Origin: Rhynchopus euleeides
Taxonomy: Eukaryota; Euglenozoa; Diplonemea; Diplonemida; Diplonemidae
Reading direction: 5' to 3'
Length of the DNA: 64,000 nucleotides
NCBI GenBank assembly: GCA_963210315.1
Contig: OY723243.1
Span: 2,567,704-2,631,703, forward strand
In this document: positions 1-9,129 of the stretch, one piece after another
How the letters are laid out: each line of letters begins with the position of its first letter
How positions within the stretch are numbered: the first letter of the stretch is position 1
The notes under the pieces: model-generated
The model's database searches: none
The model's input: the letters and a program-made list of their open reading frames with translations, nothing else
Told to the model about the DNA's origin: nothing
Program-made: the position numbers and the translations under genes

Positions 1-2
1 TG

Positions 3-3000
3 TGTGGTGACACACCAGGCTGGCATATGTTCGACACAACAGAGACGGGCGAGACAGTGACGCGGAGTTGCGCCGACTACGCACAGAAGTACTGCCGCGA
101 CAACGTTGACCTATTTGTAGACGTGCACCCGACTGACGGATCTCCGCTTCAAGAGCCGCAGCGCAACTACCCATCCGACAATTGCTGCCTCTGTGGACGG
201 ACGACAGCCCGCTGCGCTCGTCAGCACGGGAAGTGGCAGGTTCCTGGCGCTGCAGGTCCTGGGGTTGGGTCGTCAGCGTTGCAGACTTTGTACGCTATTC
301 AGAAGGCAGATGCCACCGACTGTTGTGAGGAGTGCATCGCGTCCCCAACATGCAACTTCTGGGATTACGACACTGCCTTGAGGCTGTGTCGTGGTGTCAA
401 GTCAGGCGTGCCGTTGCCTGGCGCAGGGAGGGCTGCGCAAGCTCTGATGGGGGTGCCTGGTTTCTCCATTCCAGAAATGCCAAGCCAGCCATCCCTCCCG
501 GACCCACCACCGGTGCCACCGGTTCCACCGGTTCAGCCGCCAGTGTCGTCGCTTCCCCAGAGACTGCTTGATGGATCTTCTCGTGACATCGTAAGCGGAG
601 ATACGGAAGTGACTTTCTCCGGAAGCCCCCCGTCGTCCTGTCATGAGCTCGCTTCCCGGTCTGACCAGCCCCTCAGCGACGGCGTATACACCCTCACATC
701 GCCACACGGGGAGTACACTGCCCATTGCGACATGTCTGGTGGAGGCTGGCAACTCTTCCTCAATTACAGCCACACATCGGGAAGCGTCAGCCATGTGCAG
801 GGAGGGGCCGATATTCACAGCGCCGTCGGGGTCGGTGGCACTGGACATGTTGATCTGGACCAACTTGGCCTTGTCGACTCCTCGGGTGACTTTGGCCTGG
901 CAGAGTTGCGCTTCTACTGCAGGTCGTCGCTGTCAAAGGTGATCCACTTCGCGACGAGTGCTGGGGGTGTGCTGCGGGCTGCGTACAGCTGGGGTAACGG
1001 TTCGCGTGTCACTCAGGATTCCACCACTGCAGGTGACTGGCGCAACTTTGTTCCTCTGGAGGGTCACAGCGCAAGCCTGCCCGCAGCCATCACAGGCGGG
1101 CAAAGCACACTTCGCATGCCGTTTTTCAGTGATGAGGCGTCGTATGCGATGGACAGGGGTCACCCGCATGGGGCCTGGGCCTGTGATGCAAAACTGGATT
1201 CAGACACACCGCACGGCAACACCTCGTTCCTGATGTACTTCAAGACAGCTCCTGCGCGGACTCGTTACAACCCGTCGCGGTGGAATGTGACGACGATCAA
1301 CGCCGCAGGTTCGAATGACTCGCGTGACCCGCACGTGGCCTGTGGGGGTCCTACTTCACTGGTGAGGGCGACAGAGGCCACACAGGTCCACACCATATCC
1401 CTCAACATGCAAAAGCACCGTGACTGGGGGTGCGTGAAGCTGAGTTGCCCCGCCTTCCAGACACTTTCAGTCAACTTCAGCTGCGACGGTCGTGACCTGG
1501 CAGGGAGGAATCCCACGGTGCAGTTCTTCACCTCTGTCGTCACGCCCAACGAGTCGGCGCAGACCTTCTCGTGTGACGACCTGTTCGTCGCCCCACCCCT
1601 GGGAGAATCTGCTGTCTTGCGGGTTTCTGCAGGCGAAGTTATTCCTCAGGAAACAGACTACCGGGTCTCAGTTTGGCACACCTGCAAGACACCCACAGCA
1701 AGCTTGCCTCCCCTGCTGAATCAGTGCTTCCGGCCTCACATCAACGACAACATCACTGGTTCCGGGTGCTGGCATTTGCAGTGCCCGCCTGGCTCGCACG
1801 TGGACCTCGACTGGAGGGAGAGTGAACCCTGCAGCTTCTCAAACCTGACTATTTACGCCAAACAAGCGCGCGGATGGAGTACTGAAGGGACGTACTCAAA
1901 GTGCGACACCCCGTCTTTCCGTCCAACAAAGTGGAAATTGTCGGAGGTTCTGCTTCGGGCTGATACTGCAACTTCCAACGTAGTAAAGTGGCGCTGTACA
2001 CAGACACACTACGAAACCTGTGATGCAGGTTCCCATGACTGCGACAAGGGACTTGGTGGTCTATGTGCAGTTGTGAACGGTGTGATTCAATGCGGCTGCC
2101 GTAAGGGGTACAGTCTCGTGAACAACCAATGCAGGGCCACGTGTGCGTTGCACCAGTGCCCTCCCCAGCACCGGGGCAGGTCCTCTGTGTGTCCCACCTC
2201 TTTCTGCACTGATGTTGACTGTTGTACAGAAATACCAGCAACGCCGGCCCCTCACACGGGGGCTCCACCAACACCTTTTCATTCTCTGCTGACTCAGGTT
2301 CCTGAGACTGCTGCGCCAGTGCAGAATACCACGAAGACAACGGGAGCTCCATCAACACCTACTTCTATGATAATGTCTCCACTGCCCATGACGCAGGCCC
2401 CTGAGACTGCTGTGCCAGGACAGAATACTACGAATGCCACAACAGGGGCTCCGCCAACACCTTTTCATTCTCTGCTGACGCATGTTCCTGAGACCGCTGC
2501 GCCAGTGCAGAATACCACGAAGACAACGGGACCTCCATCAACACCTCCTGAGACTGCTGTGCCAGGACAGAATACCACGAATGCCACAACAGGGGCTCCA
2601 CCAACGCCGGCTCCTCACACGGGGGCTCCACCCACACCTTTTCACTCTCTGCTGACGCAGGTTCCTGAGACTGCTGTGCCAGTGCAGAACATCACCAGCC
2701 CGACGCCGCTGAGCTCTCCTGAGACAGAGGCACCGCCAAATGCCACAACTGACCAACCCCCACTCCCTCGTCGGACATCCGCACCACAGAGCCCTGTCCC
2801 ACGGACAGAATCACCGAAGACAACCCAGGCTCCTGCACAAACCATCCCCTCGCCGACATATTCCTCCCGCGCACGGCACTTCGTTCTCCAGCTTCAGAAG
2901 GGGCTCGACTCAAATCGAGGCCCAGTCAAGGAAGCAGTCATTGATGCTCTTGTGAGTCTCAACGTCGACAAAAGAAGATCAGACTTTGTCGTGTGGTTTT

Positions 3001-3677
3001 CCACTCAGTGCCGCGTGTCGCAGGATCAGCTCGACAGGATCGCTGGGGCTGAGACGGTCAGTGAGGATGAAATCCTCGAGGCTGTGATCGTGAAGGGGTT
3101 CCACTGCAGCAAATCCGCAGCGTCTGCGGGGGCCGTGTCTGGAGAGCGCACAGGTCAGGCGCTTGCCGGGCACTTCGTTATTGTGGAGGTGGTGGTTGAT
3201 CTAGTGTGGACAGTCAGGAGCATGAATCTTCATCCACACAGTTTCAGCGCGGCACTGAGCGGTGCACTGAGACAGCGGGGTGTCGTTGGGGGTCTCTTCT
3301 TCCCGAATCAGACACCAGAAGCAACCTCGGAGCCTGGGCCACGCCAACGGGTCAACGACGAGGGGCACGGGAGGGTCTTTGTATTCGGGGCTGCAGTGTG
3401 CGGCGTGCTCTTGTTGTTCTGCACGCTCTTCATCTGTGCCATCCGCCGATTCAGGGACAGGAGCCGAGGTGACGAGGCTGGCTCTGATCTCAGTCGACGC
3501 GGCTCTGCGGCCAACCTCATGCGTTCCTCGTCTATGTCAACGTCAGTTGCTCTGGAAATGTCAGACATCTCGTCAGCATCAACACTCCATCTTGGACCGG
3601 TAGCATCAGCACCCCCGCTCGCAGAGGACACCCTGTGCACCGCAGCGCCGTTCCCGGACAGTGAGATTCAGGAATAA
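3..3677 (+). CDS. Mosaic single-pass membrane protein (PAN-like, fibrinogen-like, EGF-like, mucin-like stalk), 5' partial
   Basis: Predicted cell-surface or adhesion protein; the ligand is unknown. The first ATG is at 27, but the frame is open to the window edge, and the eight codons before it complete a Cys-x-DTPGW motif typical of Cys-rich secreted proteins of algae and protists. The true start and signal peptide therefore lie outside. Residues below count from the ATG at 27. A Cys-rich N-terminal unit (about 1-65) is followed by a PAN/Apple-like stretch (about 92-130) and a Pro-rich linker (about 150-175). A fibrinogen-like region (about 200-400) contains CDMSGGGW. An EGF-like module spans about 665-703 and Thr/Pro/Ser-rich repeats about 737-945. 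After a folded 955-1085 region comes one transmembrane helix (about 1117-1139), with a basic stop-transfer segment and a Ser-rich cytoplasmic tail. No intron is evident. Domain names rest on motif recognition, not on a profile search. Confidence 0.8.
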   Translation, partial: CGDTPGWHMFDTTETGETVTRSCADYAQKYCRDNVDLFVDVHPTDGSPLQEPQRNYPSDNCCLCGRTTARCARQHGKWQVPGAAGPGVGSSALQTLYAIQKADATDCCEECIASPTCNFWDYDTALRLCRGVKSGVPLPGAGRAAQALMGVPGFSIPEMPSQPSLPDPPPVPPVPPVQPPVSSLPQRLLDGSSRDIVSGDTEVTFSGSPPSSCHELASRSDQPLSDGVYTLTSPHGEYTAHCDMSGGGWQLFLNYSHTSGSVSHVQGGADIHSAVGVGGTGHVDLDQLGLVDSSGDFGLAELRFYCRSSLSKVIHFATSAGGVLRAAYSWGNGSRVTQDSTTAGDWRNFVPLEGHSASLPAAITGGQSTLRMPFFSDEASYAMDRGHPHGAWACDAKLDSDTPHGNTSFLMYFKTAPARTRYNPSRWNVTTINAAGSNDSRDPHVACGGPTSLVRATEATQVHTISLNMQKHRDWGCVKLSCPAFQTLSVNFSCDGRDLAGRNPTVQFFTSVVTPNESAQTFSCDDLFVAPPLGESAVLRVSAGEVIPQETDYRVSVWHTCKTPTASLPPLLNQCFRPHINDNITGSGCWHLQCPPGSHVDLDWRESEPCSFSNLTIYAKQARGWSTEGTYSKCDTPSFRPTKWKLSEVLLRADTATSNVVKWRCTQTHYETCDAGSHDCDKGLGGLCAVVNGVIQCGCRKGYSLVNNQCRATCALHQCPPQHRGRSSVCPTSFCTDVDCCTEIPATPAPHTGAPPTPFHSLLTQVPETAAPVQNTTKTTGAPSTPTSMIMSPLPMTQAPETAVPGQNTTNATTGAPPTPFHSLLTHVPETAAPVQNTTKTTGPPSTPPETAVPGQNTTNATTGAPPTPAPHTGAPPTPFHSLLTQVPETAVPVQNITSPTPLSSPETEAPPNATTDQPPLPRRTSAPQSPVPRTESPKTTQAPAQTIPSPTYSSRARHFVLQLQKGLDSNRGPVKEAVIDALVSLNVDKRRSDFVVWFSTQCRVSQDQLDRIAGAETVSEDEILEAVIVKGFHCSKSAASAGAVSGERTGQALAGHFVIVEVVVDLVWTVRSMNLHPHSFSAALSGALRQRGVVGGLFFPNQTPEATSEPGPRQRVNDEGHGRVFVFGAAVCGVLLLFCTLFICAIRRFRDRSRGDEAGSDLSRRGSAANLMRSSSMSTSVALEMSDISSASTLHLGPVASAPPLAEDTLCTAAPFPDSEIQE
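2245..2700 (+). repeat. Coding tandem repeats of the mucin-like stalk
   Basis: The Thr/Pro/Ser-rich stalk of the membrane protein is built from imperfect repeats. The peptide FHSLLT(Q/H)VPETA occurs three times (near 2277, 2463 and 2640), interleaved with variants of TGAPPTP and PVQNTTKTTG. N-glycosylation sites (Asn-Thr-Thr) recur in most units. The arrangement suggests unequal exchange and a length-variable stalk. Confidence 0.75.
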
Positions 3678-4370
3678 CGTAGTGCGTATTCGGCTCTAAA
3701 TAAATAACTTTCCCTTCCCCGCTTTGCAGTCCTTTGTGGGCATAATGAGTCCGTCAAAGGCATCACGGAACATGAACCCAACCTTGGGACCCAGACCGGC
3801 AGCTGTGTTGTTCATCAGGGTGACCTCTACAATTCAGAAGGCTATCCCGGACAATTACTGCCTTGCTTTCTGCCTTTCTGCCTTTCACCTTGCTTCGTCG
3901 CTGCTTTGTCAAGCAGCGGGTACAGAAGACAACCGACGTCCGTTTTTTTTGTGGTACCCGGGGGCGAACCGGGGGACTGCTGCTCTCCACCTCTGCTCTT
4001 GGGGTGTCTGCTGCTTGTCGAGGTGACATGCAGGGCGGAGCCAGGGGTGGTGTTCCGATAGGGTTTTCGCGCTTGGGCACCGGAACTCAGCAGAAAAGCC
4101 CACCAGCGTCGGGTCGTTTTTTGTTGTCAGCAAAAGCCAAAAGCCAGCTCGCGAAGCAAAGCCGCCTTCAAAGAGGTTCGTATGGTTCCCAAACGGACGA
4201 CGTGCACCGCGATGCCACACGACATCTAACGTTTTTGAACTGAACCGGTTTCAGTTCTCTTGCTCTTTTGCTGGCATCTTCTTCTCACAGCAGGGTTTCC
4301 TTTGGAAGCTGCCTCCACACCGTTCACAGCAGGAAGCGGAACACATTTAAAGGGTCGGAGGTGAGGAAAG
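3678..4370. other. Intergenic region between the two left-hand genes
   Basis: No convincing coding region. An AATAAA hexamer at 3699-3704, 22 nt after the stop codon, could be the polyadenylation signal of the upstream gene. An A/T-rich TTTAAAG at about 4347, just before the next ATG, is a weak core-promoter candidate. Short open frames here overlap on both strands and look random. Confidence 0.5.
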
Positions 4371-5060
4371 ATGAGCTCTGCAACCTCTATGCAGCCACTT
4401 ATGACTCTCGATGATACTGGCAACACCGATTACTGTGTCGTCGATGGCGACACAGTACCCCCTACTGGCGACGAAACTCACACCGGCAGCTCTGCCGGCT
4501 TCTTCGCGCAGCTGAAAGTTGTGGGGGGATCCTCTAAGGAGGAGATCCCTCAAAAACAGCGGGAACTGACGACCTTCATGATCACACACTGGATGGGCGT
4601 GGTGCTGCTGCGAGTCTTTCTGGCAGGGGCAGTAATCTTGTGCTATGCATGGATGCAGATGACGTGTGCGTGCATTGAGGCGGACTTTGCCGGTCAGACG
4701 TTCGACTACTGGGTGATTCTGTGGACGTTGTTGGCGAAGGCCTTTGGCGCGCGCTGTCTGAAAGAGTTGACCTCCGCGACGCAGGTGAGTGTCGGTCCTC
4801 TGTCGGTCGTCGGGCGCGTGGTCCGCGTTTTGCCCACACAGATCGACTTCGTCGCCATCGCCGTCTTTGCCATCTGCACCCGCCTCTTCTTCGGCAAGTG
4901 GGAGTGCGTCAACGACGCGGCGAACGGACGCTACGGCACTGCACAGGCCGTCGGGTACGGCGTGTGCCTGCTTGCAATCATTGTGGCCATGTTTGGCGTG
5001 AGCAGTTGCTGCGATCTGCCGCTGAAGAAGTGGGTCCTGCTTTTTTCAGGCTTCTGTTGA
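4371..5060 (+). CDS. Hypothetical multi-pass membrane protein (229 aa)
   Basis: I do not recognise a family. The polar N-terminus (residues 1-68) is followed by about four hydrophobic segments at 71-95, 112-127, 155-174 and 190-212, so an integral membrane location is likely. The ATG at 4371 follows an AG-rich leader. The 3' end is uncertain. A GTGAGC at 4998 and a T-rich TTTTTTCAG ending at 5049 could define a 52-bp phase-0 intron. Splicing there would remove the last residues and the stop at 5058-5060, and would open a different C-terminus running through the C-rich tract to a stop at about 5385. Introns of 49-51 bp in other genes here make this plausible. The tail it would produce is low complexity, so the unspliced form is kept as the call. 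Confidence 0.55.
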   Translation: MSSATSMQPLMTLDDTGNTDYCVVDGDTVPPTGDETHTGSSAGFFAQLKVVGGSSKEEIPQKQRELTTFMITHWMGVVLLRVFLAGAVILCYAWMQMTCACIEADFAGQTFDYWVILWTLLAKAFGARCLKELTSATQVSVGPLSVVGRVVRVLPTQIDFVAIAVFAICTRLFFGKWECVNDAANGRYGTAQAVGYGVCLLAIIVAMFGVSSCCDLPLKKWVLLFSGFC

Positions 5061-5080
5061 CGCGCCCCTTCACGGCGCGT
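5060..5080. other. Inverted repeat (7-bp stem, 7-nt loop) after the stop codon
   Basis: ACGCGCC at 5060-5066 and GGCGCGT at 5074-5080 form a perfect stem around CCTTCAC. It lies directly after the stop of the membrane-protein gene. It may be a 3' UTR hairpin, or chance in a GC-rich stretch. Confidence 0.4.
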
Positions 5081-5598
5081 GCATCCTGAGGCTGTGGAAC
5101 CGCCCCCTCCCCCACGGATCTCAGCGCTCTCCAAACCCGGCTCCCCCCCCCCGCCGCCCACCCCCCCACCCTCGGCTAGGGGGGCCTAACGTCCCGTCAA
5201 ATGTGTCCCAAATTTGCAAAATTACGATTTTGACTCTGGGGGCAGCATTCCCCTGCGGAAAGTGTCATTCAGTTCTGCCAACCGTGATCTGCACGTCTTC
5301 CCCTTCTTCGCGAAGTGGTGTTGCAATGCAGCATCCGGAAAAACACAAGATCAGACGATTCATCGTTGAGGAAGGGCAGAACTGAACTGACCCACGTTTT
5401 TTGGCCTTCTGTCATGCATGGTCTTGTCAAAAGGCATCCGTTTTCCTCCCAGTTCTTGTTCTGATCTTTCGCGCACAGAGAGAGGGGGGCTGTGGGCAGT
5501 TGGCATGAGTTTTTACCCAAAAACTGCACAGTGAGGTTTTTGCCCAAGGAAGACTTCACTTTGTCAGATCTGCTCCAGAGCTCCATGCTTTCCAGCAG
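5081..5598. other. Intergenic; C-rich tract then unique sequence
   Basis: A strongly C-rich tract (about 5100-5170) is followed by about 430 bp of unremarkable sequence up to the minisatellite. The only coding signal is the possible spliced extension of the upstream gene, ending at about 5385. Confidence 0.5.
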
Positions 5599-7862
5599 AA
5601 ATCTGAAAATCCTGAGCTGTGGGCATTCAGAAATCTGAAAATCCTGGGCTGTGGGCATTCAGAAATCTGAAAATCCTGGGCTGTGGGCATTCAGAAATCT
5701 GAAAATCCTGAGCTGTGGGCATTCAGAACTCTGAAAATCCTGAGCTGTGGGCATTCAGAAATCTGAAAATCCTGAGCTGTGGGCATTCAGAAATCTGAAA
5801 ATACTGGGCTGTGGGCATTCAGAAATCTGAAAATCCTGAGCTGTGGGCATTCAGAAATCTGAAAATCCTGAGCTGTGGGCATTCAGAAATCTGAAAATCC
5901 TGGGCTGTGGGCATTCAGAACTCTGAAAATCCTGAGCTGTGGGCATTCAGAAATCTGAAAATACTGGGCTGTGGGCATTCAGAAATCTGAAAATCCTGAG
6001 CTGTGGGCATTCAGAAATCTGAAAATCCTGAGCTGTGGGCATTCAGAAATCTGAAAATCCTGGGCTGTGGGCATTCAGAACTCTGAAAATCCTGAGCTGT
6101 GGGCATTCAGAAATCTGAAAATACTGGGCTGTGGGCATTCAGAAATCTGAAAATCCTGAGCTGTGGGCATTCAGAAATCTGAAAATCCTGAGCTGTGGGC
6201 ATTCAGAAATCTGAAAATACTGGGCTGTGGGCATTCAGAAATCTGAAAATCCTGAGCTGTGGGCATTCAGAAATCTGAAAATCCTGAGCTGTGGGCATTC
6301 AGAAATCTGAAAATCCTGGGCTGTGGGCATTCAGAACTCTGAAAATCCTGAGCTGTGGGCATTCAGAAATCTGAAAATACTGGGCTGTGGGCATTCAGAA
6401 ATCTGAAAATCCTGAGCTGTGGGCATTCAGAAATCTGAAAATCCTGGGCTGTGGGCATTCAGAACTCTGAAAATCCTGAGCTGTGGGCATTCAGAAATCG
6501 GAAAATACTGGGCTGTGGGCATTCAGAAATCTGAAAATCCTGAGCTGTGGGCATTCAGAAATCTGAAAATCCTGGGCTGTGGGCATTCAGAAATCGGAAA
6601 ATACTGGGCTGTGGGCATTCAGAAATCTGAAAATCCTGAGCTGTGGGCATTCAGAAATCTGAAAATACTGGGCTGTGGGCATTCAGAAATCTGAAAATCC
6701 TGGGCTGTGGGCATTCAGAACTCTGAAAATCCTGAGCTGTGGGCATTCAGAAATCGGAAAATACTGGGCTGTGGGCATTCAGAAATCTGAAAATCCTGAG
6801 CTGTGGGCATTCAGAAATCTGAAAATACTGGGCTGTGGGCATTCAGAAATCTGAAAATCCTGGGCTGTGGGCATTCAGAAATCGGAAAATACTGGGCTGT
6901 GGGCATTCAGAAATCTGAAAATCCTGAGCTGTGGGCATTCAGAAATCTGAAAATACTGGGCTGTGGGCATTCAGAACTCTGAAAATCCTGAGCTGTGGGC
7001 ATTCAGAAATCGGAAAATACTGAGCTGTGGGCATTCAGAACTCTGAAAATCCTGAGCTGTGGGCATTCAGAAATCTGAAAATACTGGGCTGTGGGCATTC
7101 AGAAATCTGAAAATCCTGAGCTGTGGGCATTCAGAAATCTGAAAATCCTGGGCTGTGGGCATTCAGAAATCGGAAAATACTGGGCTGTGGGCATTCAGAA
7201 ATCTGAAAATCCTGAGCTGTGGGCATTCAGAAATCTGACAATCCTGAGCTGTGGGCATTCAGAAATCTGAAAATCCTGAGCTGTGGGCATTCAGAAATCT
7301 GAAAATCCTGAGCTGTGGGCATTCAGAAATCTGAAAATCTGAGCTGTGGGCATTCAGAAATCTGAAAATCCTGGGCTGTGGGCATTCAGAACTCTGAAAA
7401 TCCTGAGCTGTGGGCATTCAGAAATCTGAAAATCCTGAGCTGTGGGCATTCAGAAATCTGAAAATCCTGGGCTGTGGGCATTCAGAACTCTGAAAATCCT
7501 GAGCTGTGGGCATTCAGAAATCTGAAAATACTGGGCTGTGGGCATTCAGAAATCTGAAAATCCTGAGCTGTGGGCATTCAGAAATCTGAAAATCCTGGGC
7601 TGTGGGCATTCAGAAATCGGAAAATACTGGGCTGTGGGCATTCAGAAATCTGAAAATCCTGAGCTGTGGGCATTCAGAAATCTGAAAATCCTGAGCTGTG
7701 GGCATTCAGAAATCTGAAAATCCTGGGCTGTGGGCATTCAGAAATCTGAAAATCCTGAGCTGTGGGCATTCAGAAATCTGAAAATCCTGAGCTGTGGGCA
7801 TTCAGAAATCTGAAAATCCTGAGCTGTGGGCATTCAGAAATCTGAAAATCCTGAGCTGTGGG
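5599..7862. repeat. 32-bp minisatellite, about 71 units
   Basis: Direct tandem repeat with a constant 32-bp period. Each unit has an AAATCTGAAAAT half followed by a GAGCTGTGGGCATTCAG half. Variation is concentrated at three positions: AAATCT/AACTCT/AAATCG, TCC/TAC, and TGAG/TGGG. One unit, near 7330, has lost a base. Variant combinations recur as blocks, which indicates multi-unit duplications. The period is not a multiple of 3, so the short open frames in it are not genes. Its right edge abuts the truncated intron of the acidic zinc-finger gene of module 1. Confidence 0.95.
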
Positions 7863-7909
7863 GTTTGGTGTGTGGTGATCGAGTATCGAATTGTGTGTGC
7901 ATGGCATAC

Positions 7910-8719
7910 CTCGTCGTCCCACCTCTTCTCGTATCTTGTGACTGTTTCAACACGCACGCGTCTTCCAGGCTCTTCTGTTCCCATCCGAGGGGTCAGGAGT
8001 GAGGACAGAAGAGGGCGAGACACAGCTGTCAGCTCGGCACCGTCGTCAGCCTGTTCTTCTCCCTCTTTGCTCTCAGGACAGACAGCCGGCAGCTCGGGAT
8101 TGTCGCCGGCCGGCTCCAGTGCTGACAGAGGCCAGCTGATGCTGTACAGACTTGCCAGAAGATCCTGCACGTTGATCTCCTCCTTGTTCGGTTGTGGAGC
8201 CTTGTCACTGTTCTCTTGAGGAACAAGAACAGTCACCGAATTTGGGACAGGGTCGATGGGTGGCACGTATGTCAGGTAGATCCCGCTTTCGTCGTCAGAA
8301 TCCTCCCCATCATCAGCTGTGTCATCAGAATCATCCCCATCGTCGAGATTGTTGCGCTGATGCTCCAAGAAGGCGATGTACTCGTCATCTTCGATGGGGT
8401 CGTCTATTAGGCCCATGTCGGTCCTTGCATCCATCATCTTCCCATGGTCTGCCGCTGCCCGGATCTGGGACACGATCTCATCAGCATCCAGGGGGGAGTC
8501 ATCGGCATCCGGATCTTCCCCAAAGATCTCCTTCTGGAACCCCTGCCACTCCTCCCTCCACTCCCTCGCTTCTTCTTCAGCCTTGAGCTCCATCGTGAGC
8601 GCGTATGGGACTGGCATCGGGAGACCATTCTTGATGTTTCGAATGGAGATCTGTGATGGAGAGGTGATACGTATCGTGTATTGTCCCGACTCCAGCAGCT
8701 TGTCCAGCTGCCTCCCCAT
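7910..8719 (-). pseudogene. Acidic zinc-finger accessory gene, exon 1 only (copy 1)
   Basis: This is a close paralogue of the gene at 31362-32430. Exon 1 encodes 270 residues starting MGRQLDK; the ATG at 8719 is chosen because sequence upstream of it differs by small indels between copies. The product is acidic, with an Asp-rich run (DDGDDSDDTADDGEDSDDES). The intron donor (GTATGC, reading leftward from 7909) is kept, but only about 47 bp of the intron remain before the minisatellite starts at 7862. Exon 2, with the zinc-finger Cys/His residues, is missing. The frame now reads into the minisatellite. Expression would need an acceptor inside that repeat, so it is probably dead. Confidence 0.7.
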
Positions 8720-9129
8720 TGTGTTGTGTAGTTGTGTTCGAACCTGAAGGGTGATGCTGTGTGTGTGAACAACATGTGCAAGAAGAAGTACAATGTCACA
8801 CAGCGTTGAGTCGAGGGGGGGAAAGGGGGTGGGGCTGGGTGGGGTGGGGGGGGGGGGGGGGGATCGAGGCATGTATCTTCTCTTACTGCCATGGCTGCTC
8901 CTTTCACCCGTCTGCCAGGACGGACGCCCCCCAATCGATTCTTGGCAAATCAACCAGGTCTGGTGTGGTGCTTTTTGGCTGTGTTTTTTTTTGTTTCTTT
9001 TTCTCACGTTGTTTTGCCCTTCCACCCCATCCAACCCATCTGTACACAGAAACGAAACTGATAAAGACGAAACTGAAGACTGAAAGAAAGAAAGCCATCG
9101 AATCAGCTCGTCTTCTTGAACTGCTGCTC
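8720..9129. other. Spacer between accessory gene and Helitron gene (copy 1)
   Basis: Contains a G homopolymer tract (about 8847-8863). It also holds a 40-bp box at 8891-8935 that recurs at 32596-32635 and, diverged, at 31108-31147. No coding signal is conserved with the module 3 spacer, whose G-tract length differs. Confidence 0.6.

Noticed and set aside
5599-7862. CRISPR-like array
   Set aside because: Units are contiguous with no spacers, and the context is eukaryotic.
8720-9034. Upstream start of the acidic gene of copy 1, giving 410 aa
   Set aside because: The extension passes through a G tract and indels that differ from copy 2; MGRQLDK is the first conserved Met.
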